Positions 52,351-59,576 of a stretch of 64,000 nt of DNA are shown in pieces. The stretch is taken from positions 38,914 to 102,913 of the forward strand of contig CAJUIA010000014.1 in NCBI GenBank assembly GCA_910586485.1. Direction: 5' to 3'. The DNA comes from an uncultured Acetatifactor sp. GTDB taxonomy: Bacteria; Bacillota; Clostridia; Lachnospirales; Lachnospiraceae. The notes under the pieces are model-generated. The model searched no databases. It was not told the origin of the DNA and was given only the letters and a program-made list of their open reading frames with translations. Position 1 is the first letter of the stretch. Each line of letters opens with the position of its first letter. The translations under genes were made by a program, and so were the position numbers.

Positions 52351-53071
52351 AAACACCAATTATTTCACGAAAGACAATCTTGATGAATATCTGAAAGAAC
52401 TCGGCAAAGAATACCGCCGCCTTAACGGTAAGAGTATGCCTGCCGAGATTATACTGATCGGCGGTGCCGCCATCATAGTCAATTACGGTTTTCGTGATAT
52501 GACAACCGATGTGGATGCCGTTATTCACGCCGTATCCTCTATGAAAGATGCCATTAACCGTGTGGGGAATAAATACAATCTTCCCAACGGCTGGCTCAAT
52601 GCCGATTTTATGAAAACCAATTCCTATACGCCGAAGCTCAACGAATTTTCGGTTAGGTACAGACAATTTGCCAATGTATTAAATGTCCGCACGGTTTCGG
52701 CGGAATATCTTGTTGCAATGAAGCTCTGCTCCGGCAGAAAATACAAGAAGGACTTGTCTGATATTATCGGTATTCTGTATGAACACGAAAAGCGTGGCGC
52801 TCCGCTGACTATGGAAGATATTGACCGTGCCGTATGTAACCTGTATGGAGGCTGGGATAATATCCCTGCCGATTCCGTATCATTTATTAAGGAAACAATG
52901 AAAAACGGAAATTATGAAAAGGCATATCAAGCGGTCAGCGACGAAGAAATGCGTTCAAAGGAACTGTTAGTGCAGTTTGAAGCAGATTATCCAAAGGTTA
53001 CGAACACAGAAAACGTGAACACCATTTTGGAAAACCTGAAACGAAAGAAAAAGAAAGAGCAGGAACGCTAA
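52340..53071 (+). CDS. Nucleotidyltransferase-fold toxin-like protein
   Basis: A 243-residue protein. Residues about 30-60 have a nucleotidyltransferase G-[GS] and D-x-D core (IILIGGAAIIVNYGFRDMTT, then DVDAVI), as in DUF6036 and AbiEii-like proteins. SAEYLVAMKLCSGRKYKKDL near 130 resembles the family's next motif. The C-terminus is a Lys-rich tail. Members can inactivate tRNA by adding nucleotides (known for some relatives). ATG 52340 lies inside the antitoxin end. A terminator at 53099 closes the pair. Confidence 0.78.
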   Translation: MSSENTNYFTKDNLDEYLKELGKEYRRLNGKSMPAEIILIGGAAIIVNYGFRDMTTDVDAVIHAVSSMKDAINRVGNKYNLPNGWLNADFMKTNSYTPKLNEFSVRYRQFANVLNVRTVSAEYLVAMKLCSGRKYKKDLSDIIGILYEHEKRGAPLTMEDIDRAVCNLYGGWDNIPADSVSFIKETMKNGNYEKAYQAVSDEEMRSKELLVQFEADYPKVTNTENVNTILENLKRKKKKEQER

Positions 53072-53098
53072 TCCCTATAACAACCGAATAGCAAATTG

Positions 53099-53129
53099 AG
53101 CCGATGGGAAATTTCTCATCGGCTTTTTT
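53099..53129 (+). terminator. Terminator of the toxin-antitoxin pair
   Basis: AGCCGATG (53099-53106) with CATCGGCT (53117-53124) and TTTTTT; the inner GAAA/TTTC adds pairs. Confidence 0.85.
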
Positions 53130-53160
53130 GCGCCCAAAATTGCAGAAAGAAGGTATGATT

Positions 53161-54522
53161 ATGAACCGAAATCCAAAAGAAAAGCCTGCCCGGATTGAAA
53201 TCCGGGTAAAGCCCGCCGATAAGGAAAAAATCAGGCGTACAGCCGAGCAATGCGGCTTATCTACCAGCGAATATATTGTGCAGAGGGCATTGGGCTACGC
53301 ACCGAAAACGGCGCAGCCCGATGCCTTTTTTCATTTCTACTGCAAGCGGTGCGAGCTGCTGAACCGTGAGCTGTCCCCCGAAACCGAGGCGGCGGCGCTC
53401 CGCTATGTGGAGAACGACCGAAAGACCGACCAGACGATGTATGTGTCAGGCATCAACTGCCCGAAGCAGAGAGCCTACCAGTGTATGATGGCAACCAAGC
53501 GGCGGTACGGCAAGCCCGGCGGGAACGTCGCCTACCACGGGTATCAGAGCTTTCAGACCGGCGAGGTCACGCCGGAGGAAGCGCATAAAATCGGTCTGGA
53601 AACTGCAAGGCGGATGTGGGGAGAAGATTATGAAATCATCGTCACCACCCATCTCAACACGGATAATATCCATAACCACATCGTGATCAATTCCGTTTCT
53701 TTTAGGACAGGGCGGAAATTTGAAAACCATATCCGCGACCACATAGAGCTGCGGCAGATCTCCGACGCCGTATGCCTGGAATACGGAAAGTCCGTAATCC
53801 CCTTTACCCATTTTTACAGCAATAAGAAAGCGTATTGGGTGCAGAAGTCCAGCAGGCTTACCCACCGGGATATGCTGCGGCGGGATATGGATGAGACGCT
53901 TTCCAAATGCACGAACTACAGGGCGGTGGAATACTACCTGAAAACGCTCGGATACCGCATGGAACGGGATTTCCGCTATGACCACCCCTCGGTAATCGCT
54001 GAGGGCTGGCAGAGGGCCGTCCGCATAGACCGGCTCGGAGAGGAATACTCCAAAGAGCGCATACGGGAACGGCTTCTTGAAAACCAGCGGAAGCCGGAAC
54101 TGTACGGCATTGTCTACCCTGAACGGAAACGGAAACCGCTGTTAGTCCTTGAATACGAAATGAGGAAATACCGGCGGATGGATACCGTCACGCTGCTGTT
54201 TGAGATTTTTATCGAACTGCTGAAAATCTGCACGGGAAACAGCATCGAGCAGCGGAACAACCGTCCGCTGTCTCCGCTGATGCGGGCGGAGGTGCGGAAG
54301 CTGGACAGCTATATGGAAGAATACAGGCTCCTTTGCGACCATCACATTGAGTCGCCAAAGGAGCTTTTGTCGTTTCAGGAGAACCTGTCCGCCCGCATCT
54401 CCGAACTGGAGGAAGAGCGGTATGCCCTGCGCCTGAAAATCCGCCGTGTCAAAACGCCCGAGGAAGATACCGTCCTGAAAGAACAATGCAAGGAAATCAC
54501 AAAAAAGATTACGCCTTTGTGA
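53161..54522 (+). CDS. Relaxase/mobilization protein, end clipped by in-frame TGA
   Basis: A 453-residue DNA-nicking protein. The N-terminus carries a ribbon-helix-helix-like MobC segment (IEIRVKPADKEKIRRTAEQC, LSTSEYIVQRAL), unusual for a relaxase. The relaxase domain (about 85-290) has the metal-binding HLNTDNIHNHIVINSVSF three-histidine motif and HGYQSFQTGEVTPEEAH. The C-terminus is coiled coil. TGA 54520-54522 ends this frame, but it stays open for 43 more codons (KERKVALRIEEHIPRIKEFL...) to TGA 54652-54654, just before the ParB-like start. An Arg codon (CGA to TGA) is the likely change; the catalytic part is complete. Confidence 0.82.
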   Translation: MNRNPKEKPARIEIRVKPADKEKIRRTAEQCGLSTSEYIVQRALGYAPKTAQPDAFFHFYCKRCELLNRELSPETEAAALRYVENDRKTDQTMYVSGINCPKQRAYQCMMATKRRYGKPGGNVAYHGYQSFQTGEVTPEEAHKIGLETARRMWGEDYEIIVTTHLNTDNIHNHIVINSVSFRTGRKFENHIRDHIELRQISDAVCLEYGKSVIPFTHFYSNKKAYWVQKSSRLTHRDMLRRDMDETLSKCTNYRAVEYYLKTLGYRMERDFRYDHPSVIAEGWQRAVRIDRLGEEYSKERIRERLLENQRKPELYGIVYPERKRKPLLVLEYEMRKYRRMDTVTLLFEIFIELLKICTGNSIEQRNNRPLSPLMRAEVRKLDSYMEEYRLLCDHHIESPKELLSFQENLSARISELEEERYALRLKIRRVKTPEEDTVLKEQCKEITKKITPL

Positions 54523-54650
54523 AAAGAACGAAAGGTCGCCCTGCGTATCGAGGAGCATATTCCGAGAATCAAGGAGTTTCTGGAGCAGGAGCGCAATACC
54601 GAACTGAAACAAAACAACTTAATCCAAAAGAAAGAACGAGGTTATGAACG

Positions 54651-55511
54651 ATGAAAAGCACAAGTAAAATGATATCTATCCAGAAATTGCACCCCTTTGA
54701 AAACCACCCCTACAAGGTGCAGGACAACGAGGAAATGGAAAGCCTTGCCGAGAGCATTAAACAGAACGGCGTTGTTTCTCCTATCATTGTCCGGCCATTG
54801 GAAAATATCGAAGGGGAATATGAAATCATATCCGGTCACAGACGGGTTATGGCGTGCAGAAAGGCAGGGATCACGGAAGTCCCTGCCTTAGTTGTCCCCC
54901 TTGACCGTGACGCTGCGGCCATCGTGCTGGTGGACAGCAACCTGCACCGGGAGCATATCCGTCCCTCCGAAAAAGCCTTTGCCTACAAGCTGAAGCTGGA
55001 AGCGATGAAGCATCAGGGCTGGCGGTCTGATTTAACTTCCGACCAACTTGGTCGGAAGTTGGAAACAGCGGAGATAATAGCCGAACAATCCGATGACAGC
55101 AAGACGCAGATTCGCCGCTATATCCGTCTGACTTATCTTATCCCTGAACTCCTTGAACAGATGGATGAGGGAAAAATTGCCTTTTCCGTAGGCGTGGAGC
55201 TTTCCTATCTGAACGAACAGGTACAGTACGATATGTTGGAACAATGCGAATTGAATGACTGCACTCCGTCCTATTCGCAGGCGTCCCGTCTTCACAAGGC
55301 AGACCGGGAGGGGCTTCTCACCAAGGAGATTATTGTAAGCATTATGAGCGAGGAAAAAGCTAACCAGCGGGAGATGTTCAGGCTGCCCATGGAGCAGATA
55401 AGGAAATTCGTTCCCAACGCCAACCCCAAGCAGGCGGAGGATTTCGTCCTCAAAGCCTGTGAGCATTACCGCAGGTTCCTGATCCGCCAGCGCAATCGTG
55501 AGGAAAGGTAA
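54651..55511 (+). CDS. ParB/Spo0J-type partition protein
   Basis: A 286-residue protein. The N-terminal ParB domain has VQDNEEMESLAESIKQNGVV, SPIIVRP and EIISGHRRVMACRKAG (the arginine-patch motif of CTP-binding ParB proteins). A middle helix-turn-helix follows near residue 135 (TAEIIAEQSDDSKTQIRRYI). It lies between relaxase and TnpW-like genes, as on many integrative elements. Its start overlaps the extended relaxase frame (ATGA), confirming former coupling. A ParA partner is absent. Confidence 0.88.
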   Translation: MKSTSKMISIQKLHPFENHPYKVQDNEEMESLAESIKQNGVVSPIIVRPLENIEGEYEIISGHRRVMACRKAGITEVPALVVPLDRDAAAIVLVDSNLHREHIRPSEKAFAYKLKLEAMKHQGWRSDLTSDQLGRKLETAEIIAEQSDDSKTQIRRYIRLTYLIPELLEQMDEGKIAFSVGVELSYLNEQVQYDMLEQCELNDCTPSYSQASRLHKADREGLLTKEIIVSIMSEEKANQREMFRLPMEQIRKFVPNANPKQAEDFVLKACEHYRRFLIRQRNREER

Positions 55512-55520
55512 GGCGGCAAT

Positions 55521-55805
55521 ATGAAAAAGACAGATAATTTTACGGTCAATCCGAATGTGATCTGGATGCTTTCACCGGAGCCGATGGACGAAAATGAGCC
55601 GGTCAGCTTACCGCAGACGTTATTCCCATGCTGTCCCGAAGTCGATATTAAAAGCGGGAAGCTGGTACGCTTCAGCGGCGAAAACGAGTTTTCCCTGAAA
55701 ATCGGCGGCACGACTTACGAGGTCAGCACCCATTTCAGCGCCAAGGGAAAGCAGAGCGTATTGGAGCAGTTTAAGGAACTAATCCTCTCCGAAAAACTGA
55801 TTTGA
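55521..55805 (+). CDS. TnpW-like transposon-encoded protein
   Basis: A 94-residue protein ending in FSLKIGGTTYEVSTHFSAKG and VLEQFKELILSEKLI, the short beta-strand plus helix that marks the TnpW family (PF14202) beside serine recombinases. It starts 9 bases after the ParB-like gene and ends 87 bases before the recombinase. No biochemical role is known. An N-terminal extension of about 50 residues precedes the motif. Confidence 0.65.
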   Translation: MKKTDNFTVNPNVIWMLSPEPMDENEPVSLPQTLFPCCPEVDIKSGKLVRFSGENEFSLKIGGTTYEVSTHFSAKGKQSVLEQFKELILSEKLI

Positions 55806-55891
55806 CCTTCACACATTGGAATAAGGCAGCCGGGTATGGTAGACTGAACATGCCTTTGCTATGCCCGGTTGTCGGAAAGGAGCAGACATTT

Positions 55892-57589
55892 ATGACAACA
55901 GCAAAAACCAACGGGCAGACAGAAGAAAAAATCACGGCGCTTTACTGCCGCTTATCCGTAGACGATGATAACAAGGATATGGAGTCGAACTCCATTCTGA
56001 ATCAAAGACAGATCCTCTCGGATTTCGCCCGCAAGGAAGGCTACACGAACACGATGTTTTTCGTGGATGACGGCGTTTCGGGCACGACCTTCCAAAGACC
56101 TTCTTTTCAGCGGATGGAGAAAATGGCGGAAAACGGCGAAATCGGGACGATTATCGTCAAGGATTTATCCCGCTTCGGTCGTGAGCAGGTGGAGATGGGC
56201 AGACTGACGCAGGTGGTGTATCCGTCCCTCGGTATCCGATTCATCGCCATACAGGAGCGTGTGGACACCCTGACAGGCGACGGCGTGGAGATGATGCCCT
56301 TCCATAATATTTTCAACGAGTGGTACGCCGCTCAGACCTCCAAGAAAATCCGTGCGGTCTGGCAGTCCAAGGCGGAACATGGGGAACGGGTATCGTCAAC
56401 CGTGCCTTACGGCTATAGGAAATCCGAGGAAAATCCAAAGCAATGGGTAATCGATGAGCCTGCCGCCGAAGTGGTACGAAAAATCTATGCGCTGTGCCTT
56501 GCGGGGCGTGGCCCGTCGCAGATTGCCCGGCAGCTTGAAGAAGAACAGGTGCTTGTCCCCTCCGCCTATTATGAATCCATCGGCAGGAAACACGCACAGA
56601 AAGCGCCGGCAAATCCGTATGCGTGGGATCAGAAAACGGTTGTCGGGATTCTGGAAAACAGGCAGTACACCGGTTGCGCCGTGAACTTCAAGACCACCAC
56701 CGTCAGCTACAAGGTGCACAAAACCATCTACAAGCCGAAGGAAGAATACCAAATCATCCCGGATATGCAGGAAGCCATCATCTCCGAAGAACAATGGCTG
56801 CGGGTACAGGAGCTTCGGGAACACCGCCGCAGACCGACCAAGACCGGAAGGACGAGCCTGTTTTCGGGGTTGGTGTACTGTCCCGACTGCGGCGCAAAGC
56901 TGCATTTCTCAGCCGCCAAAAGCATGACGTGGAATCAGGAGCATTTCCGCTGCGCCAATTACAAATCGGGACGGGGAAACTGCACCATCCACTATATCCG
57001 TGATGTGGTACTGGAGCGGATTGTGCTGGAAGCCGTCAGTGACCTTGCGGATTTCGTCCGCTGTTATGAGCCGGTATTCCTCTATATGCTGGCAAAGAAA
57101 AACAGCGCTATGCGGCAGAAGGAATACAGACGGCTTCAGCAGGCGATGGAGAACGGTACAAGACGGATAGCGGAGATTGACCGGCTGATTGAACGGGTAT
57201 TTGAACAGAATGCCGCAGGAATACTCTCCGATGAGCGCTTTGCGCTTATGCTCAAAAAGTACGAGCAGGAGCAGAAGGAACTGACGGCGGAGGTTGCCGA
57301 AAGCCGGAAAACCCTGCAAAGCGCCGAACAGCAGGCGGTGGATTTAAGGCTGATTCTCCGCACCCTGCGGGAGATGACGGATATAAAGGAGCTGACCCCC
57401 ACTCTTGTCAATTCCCTCATTGAGCGCATTGAAGTCCACAACAACGACAAGTACGACGGGCATTGCCATGTGAAGGTGGACGTCTATTTCACGGCGGTGG
57501 GAATGATAGACATCCCCACGGAGAAAGAAATCCGTGCCATGATGGAGGAAATACGGAATAATCCGCAGGACTTCAAATTTGTGGCATAA
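55892..57589 (+). CDS. tnpX: Large serine recombinase, TnpX-like
   Basis: A 565-residue site-specific recombinase that would excise and insert the element. The catalytic resolvase domain (about 12-155) has ALYCRLSVDDDNKDMESNSI with the catalytic Ser, IIVKDLSRFGREQVEMG, and the GVEMMPFHNIFNEWYAAQTS block. A recombinase domain is at about 175-290 (VPYGYRKSEENPKQWVID), a zinc-ribbon at about 325-375 (LVYCPDCGAKLHFS, FRCANYKSGRGNCT), and a coiled coil at about 400-500. Length and motif order are complete, so the enzyme is probably active. It sits at the right edge of the element as usual. Confidence 0.92.
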   Translation: MTTAKTNGQTEEKITALYCRLSVDDDNKDMESNSILNQRQILSDFARKEGYTNTMFFVDDGVSGTTFQRPSFQRMEKMAENGEIGTIIVKDLSRFGREQVEMGRLTQVVYPSLGIRFIAIQERVDTLTGDGVEMMPFHNIFNEWYAAQTSKKIRAVWQSKAEHGERVSSTVPYGYRKSEENPKQWVIDEPAAEVVRKIYALCLAGRGPSQIARQLEEEQVLVPSAYYESIGRKHAQKAPANPYAWDQKTVVGILENRQYTGCAVNFKTTTVSYKVHKTIYKPKEEYQIIPDMQEAIISEEQWLRVQELREHRRRPTKTGRTSLFSGLVYCPDCGAKLHFSAAKSMTWNQEHFRCANYKSGRGNCTIHYIRDVVLERIVLEAVSDLADFVRCYEPVFLYMLAKKNSAMRQKEYRRLQQAMENGTRRIAEIDRLIERVFEQNAAGILSDERFALMLKKYEQEQKELTAEVAESRKTLQSAEQQAVDLRLILRTLREMTDIKELTPTLVNSLIERIEVHNNDKYDGHCHVKVDVYFTAVGMIDIPTEKEIRAMMEEIRNNPQDFKFVA

Positions 57590-57594
57590 CGAAA

Positions 57595-57632
57595 GATACG
57601 GCGCAGCCCCTTCATCAGGACTGCACCGTATC
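57595..57632 (+). terminator. Hairpin after the recombinase gene
   Basis: GATACGGCGCAG (57595-57606) faces CTGCACCGTATC (57621-57632). It has no T run, so it may be a terminator of weak type or part of the element end. The 57633-57770 gap holds no gene. Confidence 0.5.
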
Positions 57633-57770
57633 CCCTACATAAATACTTCCTTATCTGGCCTTGGCAAAAGAGATGCCCGTTTCTTGTTTGCGCACCATGG
57701 GCGCGCTTTTTACCTTTACGGAAGCAGCGCCGTCAGGCGCGTACATTCACGGGTTTGTAAAGCATGCCTT

Positions 57771-57941
57771 TTATGCTTCCGAGATTGCGCCAACCGGGCA
57801 CTGTCCCGCGCAAGAACCACAGTCAATGCACTTGTCAGCATCAATCTCAAACTTGCCATCCCCCATGCTGATTGCGCCAACCGGGCACTGAGACTCGCAT
57901 GCACCGCAAGCTACGCACGCATCACCGATTTCATATGCCAT
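57771..57941 (-). CDS. Two-cluster [4Fe-4S] ferredoxin
   Basis: A 56-residue bacterial ferredoxin with two CxxCxxCxxxCP motifs (CVACGACESQCPVGAISMG and CIDCGSCAGQCPVGAIS), able to carry two low-potential electrons. Start ATG 57941 follows AAGGAGGATAAG. A 21-base identical stretch (57783-57803 and 57870-57890) encodes QCPVGAI in both halves, a trace of gene conversion. Directly downstream of pflA on the same strand, it may reduce the radical activase's iron-sulfur cluster or serve hydrogenases and PFOR. Confidence 0.93.
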   Translation of the reverse strand: MAYEIGDACVACGACESQCPVGAISMGDGKFEIDADKCIDCGSCAGQCPVGAISEA

Positions 57942-58053
57942 AATCTTATCCTCCTTATTGTCTGATACAAGCAAATCAATATCCAAAATCATTGTAATAT
58001 AAAACATGTGTAATTACAACATGAAAATGATAAAAAGTATAAATTAGGTATAA

Positions 58054-58818
58054 CTAACTATGCGCCTTGGATTCCTCTCTGCGCTTTCTGATACCGTCCA
58101 AAATCACCTGCTTTTTTTCAAGTAATTTTGTCTTGTCCATGGCGGGAACACCCTTTAATTTGTATTCCATCCCTAAGCTTTCATACTTTTTTTCGCCCAT
58201 GGTATGATAGGGAAGTACATCCAGGGCTTTCAGGTTTTCAAATTTGCCGATAAAATATCCCAGGTCAAAGAGATATTTGTCATCATCGGTAATGCCCGGC
58301 ACAACTACATGGCGTATCCACATGTCTACATGCTTTTCGTTCAGGTATTCGGCAAATTTCAATATATTGACATTGGGCTGTGCAGTCAGCTCCCGATGCT
58401 TTTCAGGGTCAATATGTTTGATGTCCAGCATCACAAGATCCGTAAGGCCCATGAGCTTGTCAAGCTTTTCACAAAGGGCTGCATTGTCCGGATTGTAGGC
58501 TATGCCGGAGGAGTCGATACATGTGTGGATGCCGCGTTCCTTTGCCAGAGTGAACAGATCAATCAGAAAATCCACCTGCATCAGCGGTTCGCCGCCGGTA
58601 ACGGTTAAGCCGCCGCCGTTGGCATAAAAGGCGCTGTTTCTTTCGTACTGCTCGATGATGTAAGACGGTTCCATAAGGGTGCCGCCGTTCATGTCCCAGG
58701 TATCCGGGTTGTGGCAGTAGGCGCAACGCATGGGACATCCTTGCACAAAGACGACAAAGCGTGTGCCGGGGCCGTCTACGGTTCCGAAGCTTTCCAGAGA
58801 ATGAATTCTGCCCTGCAT
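58054..58818 (-). CDS. pflA: Pyruvate formate-lyase activating enzyme
   Basis: A 254-residue radical-SAM enzyme. The cluster motif is CPMRCAYCHNPDTW (CxxxCxxC). VTGGEPLMQVDFL and GGGLTVTGG follow, and DIKHIDPEKH and YHTMGEKKY are typical of PflA. It makes the glycyl radical on the separate radical-domain protein encoded just upstream. Start ATG 58818 has GGAGGGAAA upstream. An upstream in-frame ATG exists but lacks a site. A hairpin at 58887-58912 lies between it and the radical-domain gene. Confidence 0.93.
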   Translation of the reverse strand: MQGRIHSLESFGTVDGPGTRFVVFVQGCPMRCAYCHNPDTWDMNGGTLMEPSYIIEQYERNSAFYANGGGLTVTGGEPLMQVDFLIDLFTLAKERGIHTCIDSSGIAYNPDNAALCEKLDKLMGLTDLVMLDIKHIDPEKHRELTAQPNVNILKFAEYLNEKHVDMWIRHVVVPGITDDDKYLFDLGYFIGKFENLKALDVLPYHTMGEKKYESLGMEYKLKGVPAMDKTKLLEKKQVILDGIRKRREESKAHS

Positions 58819-58880
58819 AAATTTCCCTCCTGAATTTTTAGTCCATTCACCGGGCAGGAAAAGTTTCCCTGTCCGCAATT

Positions 58881-58912
58881 AAAAATTCCCGGGCGGGAAG
58901 GCCCACCCGGGA
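58881..58912 (-). terminator. Weak terminator or processing hairpin inside the pfl operon
   Basis: On the minus strand TCCCGGGTGGG-CCTT-CCCGCCCGGGA is followed by ATTTTTAATT. It lies between the radical-domain gene and pflA, so readthrough would set pflA below the structural subunits. Confidence 0.65.
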
Positions 58913-58951
58913 CAGTAAATTACCTGCGCAATTCTGACAGGTCCTTCGACC

Positions 58952-59194
58952 TTAGATTGCCTCGTGGAACGTACGGGAAATAACATCAGCCTGCTGTTCG
59001 GGTGTCAGCTTAATGAAGTTTACTGCATATCCGGACACACGGATGGTCAGCTGAGGATAATTCTCAGGATGCTTCTGAGCGTCCAGCAGAGTATCTCTGT
59101 TGAGAACGTTCACATTCAAATGATGGCCGCCCTTAGTAGCATAGCCGTCCAATAAATTTACAAGGTTATCAACCTGTGCTGCACTTGTTGCCAT
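58952..59194 (-). CDS. Stand-alone glycyl-radical domain of pyruvate formate-lyase
   Basis: An 80-residue protein equal to the C-terminal domain of ordinary PflB. It reads VDNLVNLLDGYATKGGHHLN, then NVNVLNRDTLLDA, YPQLTIRVSGYAVNF with radical Gly55, and ISRTFHEAI at the end. In E. coli a related spare part (YfiD/GrcA) repairs damaged PflB, but there PflB keeps its own domain; here the core gene lacks it. 679 plus 80 residues sums to about full PflB length (near 760). It is preceded by a strong GGAGG site. It is required for catalysis by inference. Confidence 0.9.
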   Translation of the reverse strand: MATSAAQVDNLVNLLDGYATKGGHHLNVNVLNRDTLLDAQKHPENYPQLTIRVSGYAVNFIKLTPEQQADVISRTFHEAI

Positions 59195-59272
59195 AGTAAT
59201 TTCCTCCTTTATTTTATGGGGAAGCGGCAGAGCCGCCTCCCTGAAATTTCAGGCCGATGCCGTGGAGACAGT

Positions 59273-59476
59273 TTAATGATAATCATCCAGCCCCTGCTCA
59301 AGGGTAGGTACGCTGCAGGCCAACGGCGTTCTTGAGCAATCCGTACAGCCCATTGTCTGAACGTTCTTTGATTGTTCTTCCTCTTCATCGCAGTCCACGT
59401 TAATGTGGCCTACGCCTTCGGTCATGCCGGAATCCAGCATATGAATCAAATCGTCGATCATTTTTTTGTCGTCCAT
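59273..59476 (-). CDS. 67-residue Cys-rich partner with a radical-domain-like N-terminus
   Basis: Start ATG 59476 with AAGGAGA upstream; a longer frame exists but starts without a good site. Residues 5-25 (MIDDLIHMLDSGMTEGVGHI) look like the start of the radical domain next door (NLVNLLDGYATKGGHHLNVN), then an acidic run DCDEEEEQ. The C-terminal part has three cysteines (TMGCTDCSRTPLACSVPTL) instead of the glycyl loop. It sits between core and radical domain. It may be an assembly factor, a competitor or a redox switch. No family was recognised. Confidence 0.75.
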   Translation of the reverse strand: MDDKKMIDDLIHMLDSGMTEGVGHINVDCDEEEEQSKNVQTMGCTDCSRTPLACSVPTLEQGLDDYH

Positions 59477-59500
59477 AGCGTCTCCTTTTACAATATGAAA

Positions 59501-59576
59501 ACTTACTTGTTTAAATCTAACTCGTGTCACACGGTGACATCGTGACCGGCTTACTTACTTGTTCAGATCTAACTCG
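59501..59576 (-). repeat. Duplicated pflB end: 24-base direct repeat
   Basis: 59501-59524 and 59553-59576 match at 22 of 24 bases. The second copy is the end of the pflB core gene (coding ELDLNK-stop). The other copy still encodes ELDLNK-stop with a synonymous Leu codon but is cut from any gene. Confidence 0.85.

Larger units (their letters stand above)
47487..57632 (+). mobile_element. Integrative mobilizable element with TnpX-type serine recombinase
   Basis: The segment holds a sigma-like gene, DUF6076-like gene, Cys-rich VLP protein, ParM/ParR, toxin-antitoxin genes, relaxase, ParB-like, TnpW-like and a large serine recombinase at the right edge. There is no VirB4, coupling protein or other transfer-pore gene, so it could move only with help from another element. 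The left border is set where the rhaD relic ends and the right after the recombinase terminator; att sites were not identified, and the true element may extend left to tnpV. Confidence 0.65.

Noticed and set aside
36277..57672. Shared GGCAAAAGA near 36278 and 57663 as att repeats of the island
   Set aside because: Nine bases can match by chance over these distances and neither copy is set in an att-like context.
58952..59194. Reading the 80-residue protein as only a YfiD/GrcA repair protein
   Set aside because: A repair protein supplements a PflB that has its own radical domain; the core gene here has none, so the small protein must be a primary subunit.
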